A stretch of 64,000 nt of DNA from Bradyrhizobium sp. AZCC 1719 (lineage in GTDB: Bacteria > Pseudomonadota > Alphaproteobacteria > Rhizobiales > Xanthobacteraceae), in assembly GCF_036924525.1 (NCBI RefSeq), contig NZ_JAZHRU010000001.1, positions 6,849,001 to 6,913,000 of the forward strand, in the 5' to 3' direction. Positions 45,651-52,895 of the stretch are shown here, piece after piece. A model generated the notes under the pieces. It saw only the letters and a program-made list of their open reading frames with translations, searched no databases and was not told where the DNA came from. Position 1 is the first letter of the stretch. The number at the start of each line of letters is the position of its first letter. The translations under genes were made by a program, and so were the position numbers.

Positions 45651-46424
45651 TCAGCGATGCGGATCCGGATAAACCACGCTGCGCCAGCCGCTTCGATCGA
45701 ACGGTGCCCATTCGCCTTCCGGCTGCGCCAGGCGATCGGCAACCGCATAGACGACCGCCGGGTGATGGCCCATGCCGCAATGGCTGCTTTCGACTTCGAT
45801 GCTTTCGGAAGTCGCCGACGTCTTTTCCATGCAGCCCTGCCAGGCGCAGATGCCGTCGGTGCGGCTGAAGATCGCGGAGGTCGGCACCGGCGGCGTGCCC
45901 GAGAGCGATCCGCCGAAACGGGGATCCTCCTCGTCGGCGCGACGGCCGCTCGCCAGCTCATAGACGCGCCAGGCGTTGGTCGCCTTCGGTCCCGACGCAA
46001 AAGGGCTGCCGAGCGTGATCACCGAGCGCACGCGCTCCGGCATCATCTTGGCAAGCTGACGCGCGTAGAGACCGCCGAGACTCCAGCCGACCAGCGAGAC
46101 CTTGCGGCCGTGCGTGTCGTTCAACTCCTGCACCAGATCGACCATGGCGTTCTGCACGCCGTGGCGCAGGCCGAGGTTGCGCCCCTGACGCCAGCCGCTG
46201 ACGGCATAGCCGCGCGTGCGCAGAAAGCTGCGCAGCGGCCGCGTCGAGGTGTCGGATGCAACAAGCCCGGGCAACACCAGCACGGGGTGTCCGTCGCCGC
46301 GCGGCGCCAGGCTCAGCAATGGCAGTGCCCCCAGAAACGCGCCGAGTTCGTGAATGGCACGCCCCTCCAGAAGCATCAGGGTTCTGGATGGCGGGGCAAG
46401 CGTCTGCGCAGCAACGGACATCAT
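45651..46424 (-). CDS. Lipase-like alpha/beta hydrolase
   Basis: A 257-residue alpha/beta hydrolase with the nucleophile elbow GWSLGG (KVSLVGWSLGGLYARQLAKM), an oxyanion-loop region HPVLVLPGLVASDTST, and a His candidate in ESSHCGMGHHP. No signal peptide is seen. It is a paralogue of the protein at 59013-59813, sharing the opening GDGHPVL-LPG, the ITLGSPFAS block, and the end FDRSG. The ATG at 46424 has a GAGGAG site. The substrate is probably an ester or acylglycerol; this is family inference. Confidence 0.82.
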   Translation of the reverse strand: MMSVAAQTLAPPSRTLMLLEGRAIHELGAFLGALPLLSLAPRGDGHPVLVLPGLVASDTSTRPLRSFLRTRGYAVSGWRQGRNLGLRHGVQNAMVDLVQELNDTHGRKVSLVGWSLGGLYARQLAKMMPERVRSVITLGSPFASGPKATNAWRVYELASGRRADEEDPRFGGSLSGTPPVPTSAIFSRTDGICAWQGCMEKTSATSESIEVESSHCGMGHHPAVVYAVADRLAQPEGEWAPFDRSGWRSVVYPDPHR

Positions 46425-46607
46425 ATCTCCTCTCGGGCTCGGCCCCTTACGTCGCGGCAGCCGGCCACCGGTTCAGTTAGACGCCAACGCGGTAGAATCG
46501 TTCGGCACTGCAATATAGTTCCACAAAAAGCTAGGGAACCGGCTTTCCCCTTGCAAGCAGTGCAGATCACATCTCGGATAACTAAAAGCGTTGACGTGAT
46601 GAATTAG

Positions 46608-47894
46608 TCACAGCAGCCGCAGCAGGTATTCGAGGGTGTACAGCGCCAATCCCGCAAGCCCGCCGATCAGCGATCCGTTGAAGCGGATGTATTGCAGGTC
46701 GCGGCCGATGTTGATTTCGATCAGCGCGATCAACTGCCCCATATCCCACGACTTGACCTGGTCGGAGATGAAGGTCGAGACGCCGCTCTTCTGTTCGGCG
46801 ACCACGGTGCGCAACACCGCCACGAGCCCCTGGTTGATCTCGGTGCGCAGCTCGGCGTCGCCGGCCAGCGCCTCGCCCGCCTTCACGAACATGCGCACCA
46901 GATATTGCTCCAACACCTGGGTCTCGCCCGAGGCGCTGCGTTCGAAGAACGTGCGTGCGTTGGCCCAGATGTGGCGTGCGAGACCCGTCACTTCGGGACG
47001 CGCCAGGAGATCGCGCTTCAACCCCTGGATTCGCTCGGCGTAGCTTGGATCGGTGCCGAGGCGATCGACGAAGTTCATCACCATGCGATCGAATTCGCCG
47101 CGGAACGGATGCGCGGGATCGTTGCGGACTTCCTCGAAGAAGGCGGTGGCGGAAGCCACGATCTTGTTCACCAGGAACTTGTCGGCGCGATAGAGCTTTA
47201 GCAGCGTCGGCAATTCGGCGCGGATCTTTTCGCGGATCATCGCCATGGTTTCGGCCTGCGTCATGGTCTGATGCACCGCGCGCAGGATGTCATCGAGCAG
47301 GCCGGAATGCCGCCCCTCCTTCACGAATGCGCGCAGCGTTCCGGCCGCGAGCGGCGCGAGATCGATCGACATCAATTGCGCGGTGATGCGGCGGCTGACG
47401 AACGTCATCAGCCCGGAGGTCTCCGTCGCCGCCACCGCTTCGGGCAATAGCCGCAGCGCAAAGCGCGCGAGATCCTCGCTGCGCTTGCGGTCGCGCAGCC
47501 AGTCGGCGATGAACGCGCCGAAATCGATCTGCCGCAGCTTGGCCTCGACGGGAGCTGCTTCCAGGAAATGCTTCTCGATGAATTCGCCGAGCTTATCGGC
47601 GATGCGGTGCTGGTTGCTCTGGATGATCGCGGTGTGCGGAATCGGCAATCCCAGCGGCCGCTTGAACAGCGCCACCACGGCATACCAGTCGGCCAGGCCA
47701 CCGATGGTAGCGGCCTCGGCAAACGCCGCGATGAAGCCGAAGGCCGGATGCAGCGGCAGCAGCGCGCGTGCGGCGAGGAAGATCGCAAACGTCGCCGCCA
47801 GCACCGACGTTGCCAGCAATTTTACACGCCGCAACTCGGCGGCGCGGATGGCGTCGCCGGGGCTGTCGATGATGAAGGTAGTGGGAAGCGTCAT
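46608..47894 (-). CDS. DUF445 family membrane protein
   Basis: A 428-residue protein of the DUF445 family, with an N-terminal pair of membrane helices (LLATSVLAATFAIFLAARAL, then FGFIAAFAEAATIGGLADWY) and a C-terminal hydrophobic end. Between them is a long, helical soluble part. The GGLADWYAVVALFKRPLGLPIPHTAII region is the conserved core. The function is unknown; relatives occur next to cell-envelope genes. The ATG at 47894 is chosen from the start of the conserved part; the frame extends upstream into repeat C2. Confidence 0.85.
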   Translation of the reverse strand: MTLPTTFIIDSPGDAIRAAELRRVKLLATSVLAATFAIFLAARALLPLHPAFGFIAAFAEAATIGGLADWYAVVALFKRPLGLPIPHTAIIQSNQHRIADKLGEFIEKHFLEAAPVEAKLRQIDFGAFIADWLRDRKRSEDLARFALRLLPEAVAATETSGLMTFVSRRITAQLMSIDLAPLAAGTLRAFVKEGRHSGLLDDILRAVHQTMTQAETMAMIREKIRAELPTLLKLYRADKFLVNKIVASATAFFEEVRNDPAHPFRGEFDRMVMNFVDRLGTDPSYAERIQGLKRDLLARPEVTGLARHIWANARTFFERSASGETQVLEQYLVRMFVKAGEALAGDAELRTEINQGLVAVLRTVVAEQKSGVSTFISDQVKSWDMGQLIALIEINIGRDLQYIRFNGSLIGGLAGLALYTLEYLLRLL

Positions 47895-47949
47895 GGCGGC
47901 TTTCGGAGAGCTACACCCACTTCGATCATAGCGCGATGCGCCCACCGCC

Positions 47950-48046
47950 GTCATTCCGGGGCGTGCGAAGCACGAACTAAGGTGCGCAATTTCGCACCTG
48001 AGAATCTCGAGATTCCGGATCGCCGCTTCGCGTCGTCCGGAATGAC
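47950..48046. repeat. Family C palindromic repeat, copy C2
   Basis: Ends GTCATTCCGGGGCG and GTCCGGAATGAC, with inner GAATCTCGAGATTCCGG. The centre also carries GGTGCGCAATTTCGCACC, a self-complementary hairpin, as in C3. It lies between the DUF445 gene and the phasin terminator. Confidence 0.85.
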
Positions 48047-48061
48047 AGGGACACCCGACAA

Positions 48062-48088
48062 AAAGAAGGCCCGCAAAAAGCGGGCCTT
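48062..48088 (-). terminator. Rho-independent terminator of the phasin gene
   Basis: A nine-base stem AAGGCCCGC (48066-48074) pairs with GCGGGCCTT (48080-48088) around a five-base loop; on the minus strand it is followed by CTTTTT. It lies about 44 bases after the phasin stop codon. Confidence 0.9.
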
Positions 48089-48131
48089 CGAAAACGGCAG
48101 TTGTCAGCGGATCGCGATCAGGCGGTCTTCA

Positions 48132-48608
48132 TCAGGCGGTCTTGGAATAGACCTTGGCAAAGTTGTCCTGCGCGGTCTTGGCGCCCTCAGTGACGAGCTT
48201 GCCGAGATATTCGGTGGTGGCCTTCGCCCGCGTGACGAACACTTCGCCGCGCGCACGGACCAGGTCCGACTGGATCTGGGCAGCTTCGCTCAGCGACTTC
48301 GCCGAAGCGAGCTTGTCGATGCCGGCGAAGAACGCTTCCGCGTCCTGATAGAGCGCCTGCTGGATGTTACGACTGATCTTGGCGGCCTCGGAAACCGAAC
48401 CGGCAACGGCGGTCTCGATCGCAGCGGTCGCCTTCTCCGAACCGGCATAAAAGTCGGCGGTGCGCTCCTTGGCGGTCTCGGTCTGCTTCTTCACGAACTC
48501 GCGGGCGGCTTCCGGAACTTCCAGGTTCTGAAGCTTGGTGAACGCCTCGGTGACGGGCGCGAAGGCTTCCTTGACGGTGTTCAGCACGGAATTGGTTTCG
48601 GTGGTCAT
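48132..48608 (-). CDS. Phasin family protein
   Basis: A 158-residue phasin (granule-associated protein) expected to coat PHA granules. It is a helical, amphipathic protein with the alphaproteobacterial phasin pattern: AFTKLQNLEVPEAAREFVKK followed by QTETAKERTADFYAGSEKAT and the repeating Ala-rich helix YLGKLVTEGAKTAQDNFAKV. The ATG at 48608 has a GGAGAG site. A clear terminator follows and the PHA synthase genes lie just upstream on the same strand, supporting the assignment. A perfect palindrome at 48701 is a candidate operator. Confidence 0.9.
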   Translation of the reverse strand: MTTETNSVLNTVKEAFAPVTEAFTKLQNLEVPEAAREFVKKQTETAKERTADFYAGSEKATAAIETAVAGSVSEAAKISRNIQQALYQDAEAFFAGIDKLASAKSLSEAAQIQSDLVRARGEVFVTRAKATTEYLGKLVTEGAKTAQDNFAKVYSKTA

Positions 48609-48700
48609 GGGGGTCTCTCCATCCTCAGGTTTGAGCTATGGGCTCACCCCGTCCGGATTGGCCCGGGGCGCGAGTGTTGTGCCATAGTTAATGGTGCGTC

Positions 48701-48716
48701 GCAACATTAATGTTGC
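48701..48716. promoter_or_regulatory. Perfect 16-bp palindrome upstream of the phasin gene
   Basis: GCAACATTAATGTTGC is fully self-complementary and lies about 93 bases upstream of the phasin start codon. It resembles an operator. PhaR repressors of other alphaproteobacteria recognise TGC-type repeats, so this is a candidate PhaR site; the match is not a proof. Confidence 0.5.
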
Positions 48717-48854
48717 AGCGCGACATCACGAATTCGTGAAGAGCCTGATGGATGGGCGGCCCGCCCAGAGAACCGGCAAAAGTTCCACTTTAGACTAATG
48801 CCGGGACCGCCCCATCTACTTTGCATGGGGTTGTTTTCGCGATTTTGTGTTTGG

Positions 48855-49448
48855 CTAGTGCTGCACAGCCCCCGGCAGCCCGTAGGCTTCCATCTGTGCC
48901 CGAACCTGCGCCACATTGTGTCCGAGCACGACGATATCGTGCTTCTTGCCGTCGACATCCCGGACGTGGTCGCGCAGCAGGGCCTCGGCCTTGAAGCCGA
49001 GGCTCTCGAACAGGGCGATCGCCGCCTGCTGGTCGACGGTCATCTGTACCGACAGCTTTTCCAGCCCGGCGCCCAGCGCCAGCGCAAACGTTTCCTGCGA
49101 CAGCGCCCGGCCGACCCCCTGCCCGCGGACATCAAGCGACACCACCATCCGGATCTCGCCGACATGGGGCGACCAGGAATGCGGGTCGCGCACCAGCGTG
49201 CCGCAGCCGACCACCGTCCCATCCTTCACTGCCAGCAGGCTTACGATCGCGCCGCGCTCGATCTCGTTGATCCAGGCCGACAGCACTTTTGGCTGGCTGA
49301 TATTGCGCGGCAGGAACAAGAGATCATGGGTCGGGAGCTTTTGCGCAAATGCCAGCACGGCGGCTTCGTCCGCCCGCCCCATCATGCGGAATTCGATATC
49401 GCCGGCATCGGTCTTGACGTGGCGCGGATAGGAACGTGTCTCGCTCAT
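48855..49448 (-). CDS. GNAT-family N-acetyltransferase
   Basis: A 197-residue acetyltransferase with the acetyl-CoA-binding segment LDVRGQGVGRALSQE (R/QxxGxG/A pattern) and the C-terminal strand region ALFESLGFKAEALLRDHVRD. The ATG at 49448 overlaps the phaC stop by four bases (ATGA), so its translation is coupled to PHA synthase. The acceptor substrate is unknown. Confidence 0.88.
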   Translation of the reverse strand: MSETRSYPRHVKTDAGDIEFRMMGRADEAAVLAFAQKLPTHDLLFLPRNISQPKVLSAWINEIERGAIVSLLAVKDGTVVGCGTLVRDPHSWSPHVGEIRMVVSLDVRGQGVGRALSQETFALALGAGLEKLSVQMTVDQQAAIALFESLGFKAEALLRDHVRDVDGKKHDIVVLGHNVAQVRAQMEAYGLPGAVQH

Positions 49449-50527
49449 GTTGATCTCTTACCTAGCCAGGAATCCAGTTTCGGCCACAGCCGCTTGATCG
49501 CGTTGGCGCCGGCGACGAGGCTGACGTGACCGCCCTTGAGGATCACCTCTTCCTTGTCGGTTGAGCCGATCTTGGCGATCAGATGTTTTGCGGCGTCATA
49601 GGGCACGATGTGATCGTGTTCGGCGACCGCATGCAGGATCGGCACCGTGATCCTGGAAATATCCGCCGCACGCCCGCCGACCGACATGGTGCCGTTATAG
49701 AGTTTGTTGTCCCACATCAGGTTCTTGGTGATGTCGCGGAAATACTCGCCCGCCAGCGGCAGCGTATCCGTCGCCCAGCGGTCGAACATCCGGTACGACT
49801 TCACGAACTCGTCGTTCCAGATGTTTTCCCACAATTGCACCTGGCTGACCGTGCGCGACGCCGGCCGCAGCATTTCGAACGAGGACAGGATCATTTCGGG
49901 CGGCACGTTGCCGACACTGTCGACGAGGCGATCGACGTCGAAATAGCGGCGGTCCGAAAAGTTCTGGAACAGCTTCATCTCGCGGAAGTCGATCGGCGTG
50001 GTGAAGCAGATCAAATTCTTCATCGGCCCGTCGTTGAAGATCGAGCCGTACAGGAGCGACAGCACGCCGCCGAAGCAATAGCCGATCACGGTAACGTCCT
50101 GCTCGCCGGAATCTTGCTGCACGCGGCGGACGCAATCCGGGATGAAGTCGAGGACGTAGTCCTCCATCCGCAAGGATTTTTCTTCCGGCTTCGGCGCGGT
50201 CCAGTCCAGCATGTAGACGTCGTAGCCGCGCTTCAGCAGAAACTCGATAAAGCTCTGGCCCGGCACCATGTCGAGAATGTAGCCGCGATTGGTGGTCGCC
50301 ATCACGATCAGGATCGGCACGCGGTAGATTTCATCCGCAATCGGCCGATAGTGATAGAGGTTCATGGTGCCGCGGGCGGCCAGGATGTCCTTTGGCGTCG
50401 AGCCGAGCGACGGGCCGGAGGTAGAAAAATATTCGACGCCCTTGATGCTACGCTGGATCGCGCGCTGCACCTCGGACTGGACCCGCTCCGAGATGGAAGC
50501 GAAATCGAGACCCGCGGGAGCGTTCAT
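49445..50527 (-). CDS. phaC: Class III poly(3-hydroxyalkanoate) synthase subunit PhaC
   Basis: The catalytic subunit that polymerises (R)-3-hydroxyacyl-CoA into polyester. The 360-residue length and lack of a long N-terminal domain fit class III/IV synthases. The lipase-like box with catalytic Cys is GYCFGG; Asp and His candidates are in AEHDHIVP and KGGHVSLVAGA. The conserved PhaC stretch MLDWTAPKPEEKSLRMEDYV is present. The ATG at 50527 overlaps the phaE stop by four bases. The frame is open upstream to 50968, but that part overlaps phaE out of frame. Confidence 0.92.
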   Translation of the reverse strand: MNAPAGLDFASISERVQSEVQRAIQRSIKGVEYFSTSGPSLGSTPKDILAARGTMNLYHYRPIADEIYRVPILIVMATTNRGYILDMVPGQSFIEFLLKRGYDVYMLDWTAPKPEEKSLRMEDYVLDFIPDCVRRVQQDSGEQDVTVIGYCFGGVLSLLYGSIFNDGPMKNLICFTTPIDFREMKLFQNFSDRRYFDVDRLVDSVGNVPPEMILSSFEMLRPASRTVSQVQLWENIWNDEFVKSYRMFDRWATDTLPLAGEYFRDITKNLMWDNKLYNGTMSVGGRAADISRITVPILHAVAEHDHIVPYDAAKHLIAKIGSTDKEEVILKGGHVSLVAGANAIKRLWPKLDSWLGKRST

Positions 50528-50904
50528 TTCTGCTCTCCCTCCGCCGGCGGACGCTTGGTGCGCGGCGGCCGCGGCGTGCCGTAGCCGCTCTCCGGCGCCA
50601 GCGAATTGTGGTGCACCTGGTGCAGCAGCGCCTTGATCTCGTTGAGCTGGCCCTCGATCGCCTGCAGCCGCTCCGCCATGCCGACGAGCTGCGCCCGGCT
50701 CGGCAGGTTCATTGCCAGCAGGTATTTCTCCATCAGCTCGCCGAGTTGCTTCTGCGCGCCTGCGCTCACGCCGCCGACCTGGTTCATCATTTTTGAGAAT
50801 TCGGGCGAGGCCATCGCCTGGTTGGCAAAGGAGTTGAACCCCTTCTCCATCTCCCCGATCATGGTCTGCCAGATCACGGCAGGATCGTTGCCTTTGTCGG
50901 CCAT
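50524..50904 (-). CDS. phaE: Class III PHA synthase subunit PhaE
   Basis: The partner subunit of class III PHA synthase, here only 126 residues, much shorter than the roughly 350-residue PhaE of Allochromatium. It is a helical protein with a coiled-coil-like segment (GMAERLQAIEGQLNEIKALL) and a basic, Pro-rich C-terminus (PRPPRTKRPP). The identification rests on its four-base overlap with phaC and on weak family resemblance. The ATG at 50904 has a GGGAGAGGG site. It is divergent from the hydrolase gene at 51069 (164 bp). Confidence 0.78.
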   Translation of the reverse strand: MADKGNDPAVIWQTMIGEMEKGFNSFANQAMASPEFSKMMNQVGGVSAGAQKQLGELMEKYLLAMNLPSRAQLVGMAERLQAIEGQLNEIKALLHQVHHNSLAPESGYGTPRPPRTKRPPAEGEQK

Positions 50905-51068
50905 AAGCGCCCTCTCCCGAAAGATTACGAGCGCTTGCCACGCTTCGCTTGTGTTTGGCCCATACCACACCGTTGCAGCGGGCCGGTCAACCGCTGCGAC
51001 GTCTTCTGCGGTGCGGGAAACCGTGCCATAGTTACTGAAGCCAGATATCACTTGAGGGAAGACACGCG

Positions 51069-51983
51069 ATGCTCGCCCATCAGCCGCCTCGGATCGCCCG
51101 CGCCAACGGCATCGATATTTGCTACGAGATTTTTGGCGATCCGGCCGCGGAACCGATGCTCTTGATCATGGGGCTCGGCGCCCAGATGATCCATTGGGAT
51201 GACGACTTCTGCCGCCAGCTCGCCGCGCGCGGCTTTCGCGTCATCCGCTTCGACAATCGCGATATCGGCAAATCCTCTCACATGTCCGGCGGCAAGCGGC
51301 TGACGCCGTTCGAACTGCTGAAGCTACGGTTCCTGAAGATTCCGGTGGCCGCACCTTACAAATTGATCGACATGGCCAAGGACACGGTCGGCCTGATGGA
51401 CGTGCTCGGCGTCCAGTCGGCGCATCTGGTCGGGGCCTCGATGGGCGGCATGATCGCGCAGGAAGTCGCGCTCTCGTTCCCGCAGCGGGTGCGTTCGCTG
51501 ACTTCGATCATGTCGACCACGGGCAATCCAAAACTGCCGCCGCCGACGCGCGAGGCTTCGGCAGTGCTGATGGCGCCGCCGCCGCGGACGAAGGAGGAGT
51601 ATTTCGACCGGTTCGCCCAGACCTGGAAAGTGCTGCGCGTCGGCTCGTTCCCGGAAGACGAGGCCCTCGACCCTGCCCGCGCCTCCCGCACCTATGAACG
51701 CGGCCTCAATCCGAACGGCGTCGGCCGGCAGTTGCGGGCGGTGCTCGCCTCCGGCAGCCGCAGGGAACGGCTGCATCACCTGAAAATCCCGACGCTCGTC
51801 ATCCACGGCACCGTCGATCCGCTGGTGCGCCCCGAAGCCGGCAAGGATACCGCGGCGTCAATCCCCGGCGCAAAACTCCTGATGATCGAAGGCATGGGCC
51901 ACGCGCTGCCGATCCCGATGTGGCCGCAGATCATCAACGCGATCGCAGGGCACGCGCAACGCGCGGCAGCGAAGGCGGCGTAG
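51069..51983 (+). CDS. Alpha/beta hydrolase
   Basis: A 304-residue alpha/beta hydrolase with nucleophile elbow GASMGG (VGASMGGMIAQEVALSFPQR), Asp in HGTVDPLVRPE and His in EGMGHALP. The N-terminal segment GIDICYEIFGDPAAEPMLLI followed by MGLGAQMIHWDDDFC is typical of a group often annotated as esterase or chlorinated-compound hydrolase. The ATG at 51069 has a GAGGGAAG site. It is divergent from phaE and may serve lipid or polyester turnover, although this is position-based only. Confidence 0.85.
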   Translation: MLAHQPPRIARANGIDICYEIFGDPAAEPMLLIMGLGAQMIHWDDDFCRQLAARGFRVIRFDNRDIGKSSHMSGGKRLTPFELLKLRFLKIPVAAPYKLIDMAKDTVGLMDVLGVQSAHLVGASMGGMIAQEVALSFPQRVRSLTSIMSTTGNPKLPPPTREASAVLMAPPPRTKEEYFDRFAQTWKVLRVGSFPEDEALDPARASRTYERGLNPNGVGRQLRAVLASGSRRERLHHLKIPTLVIHGTVDPLVRPEAGKDTAASIPGAKLLMIEGMGHALPIPMWPQIINAIAGHAQRAAAKAA

Positions 51984-51997
51984 CGCCTGCGTGGCCA

Positions 51998-52089
51998 GTA
52001 GGGTGGGCAAACGCGCACTTGCGCCGTGCCCACCATGCATCCGAATAGTCGGTAGAAATGGTGGGCACGCTTCGCTTTGCCCACCCTAC
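51998..52089. repeat. Family B palindromic repeat, copy B2
   Basis: The same arms as B1 (GTAGGGTGGGCAAACGCGC with GCTTTGCCCACCCTAC, inner GCCGTGCCCACCAT with TGGTGGGCAC). It begins 15 bases after the hydrolase stop codon and ends four bases before the stop codon of the convergent methyltransferase-like gene. Confidence 0.87.
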
Positions 52090-52093
52090 TTTC

Positions 52094-52768
52094 TTAACTC
52101 TTCGTCGCGATCCAGATCACGTGACGCACGCCGCGGCCTTTGCCGGTGGCGCGGATGTTGACTTCATTGACCTCGAAGCCTGCACCACGAAGACGCTTTG
52201 CAAACGCCGCGTTTGGCCCCGAAGACCATATGGCCAGGATGCCGCCCGGTCGCAGTGCGGCGCGCGTCGCACGCAAGCCAGCAGCGTTGTAGAGCGCATC
52301 GTTGGCCTCACGAGTAAGCCCCTCCGGTCCATTGTCGACATCGAGCAGAATGGCATCGAACTTCGAACGATCGGACCGGATGACGTCGGTGACATCCGTC
52401 TCTCGAATGCTCACGCGGGAATCGTCCAGGCTATCGCCAAAAATTTCTGCCATCGGGCCTCGGGCCCAACTGACCACCGCCGGCACCAGCTCCGCCACCA
52501 CGATCTGCGCTTCATTGCCGAGCGCGGCGAGCGCTGCACGCAACGTAAAGCCCATGCCCAATCCACCGATCAGCACATGCGGTTTAGCGACCTTCTCGAT
52601 CTGCTTCGCAGCGAGTGTCGCGAGCGCGGCTTCCGAGCCCGACAGGCGGCTGTTCATCAGCTCGTTGCTGCCGAGCTTGATGGAAAACTCCGTGCCGCGG
52701 CGCATCAGGCGGAGTTCGCTGCCGGTGCCAGGAATGCGGGCGGTATCGAGCTTTTCCCAGGGAATCAT
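52094..52768 (-). CDS. Spermidine synthase-like SAM-binding protein
   Basis: A 224-residue class I methyltransferase-fold protein of the spermidine synthase-like group. The nucleotide motif is PHVLIGGLGMGFTLRAALAA and the Asp motif ILLDVDNGPEGLTREAND. The N-terminus keeps the spermidine synthase segment IKLGSNELMNSRLSGSE. It is too short for a normal polyamine aminopropyltransferase and lacks clear decarboxylated-SAM residues, so its substrate is unknown. The ATG at 52768 opens MIPWEKLDTA. It is bracketed by repeats B2 and B3, within 4 and 30 bases of its ends. Confidence 0.82.
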   Translation of the reverse strand: MIPWEKLDTARIPGTGSELRLMRRGTEFSIKLGSNELMNSRLSGSEAALATLAAKQIEKVAKPHVLIGGLGMGFTLRAALAALGNEAQIVVAELVPAVVSWARGPMAEIFGDSLDDSRVSIRETDVTDVIRSDRSKFDAILLDVDNGPEGLTREANDALYNAAGLRATRAALRPGGILAIWSSGPNAAFAKRLRGAGFEVNEVNIRATGKGRGVRHVIWIATKS

Positions 52769-52797
52769 ACGGAAGCTTTAGCATAGTCGGCAGAACC

Positions 52798-52888
52798 GTA
52801 GGGTGGGCAAAGGCGCGCAAGCGCCGTGCCCACCATTCTAAGGTCTGGTGCAAGAGATGGTGGGCACGCTACGCTTTGCCCACCCTAC
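52798..52888. repeat. Family B palindromic repeat, copy B3
   Basis: Same arms as B1 and B2. It lies between the methyltransferase-like gene start and the end of the P450 gene. B3 ends eight bases before the P450 stop codon. Confidence 0.87.
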
Positions 52889-52895
52889 GAAGAAT

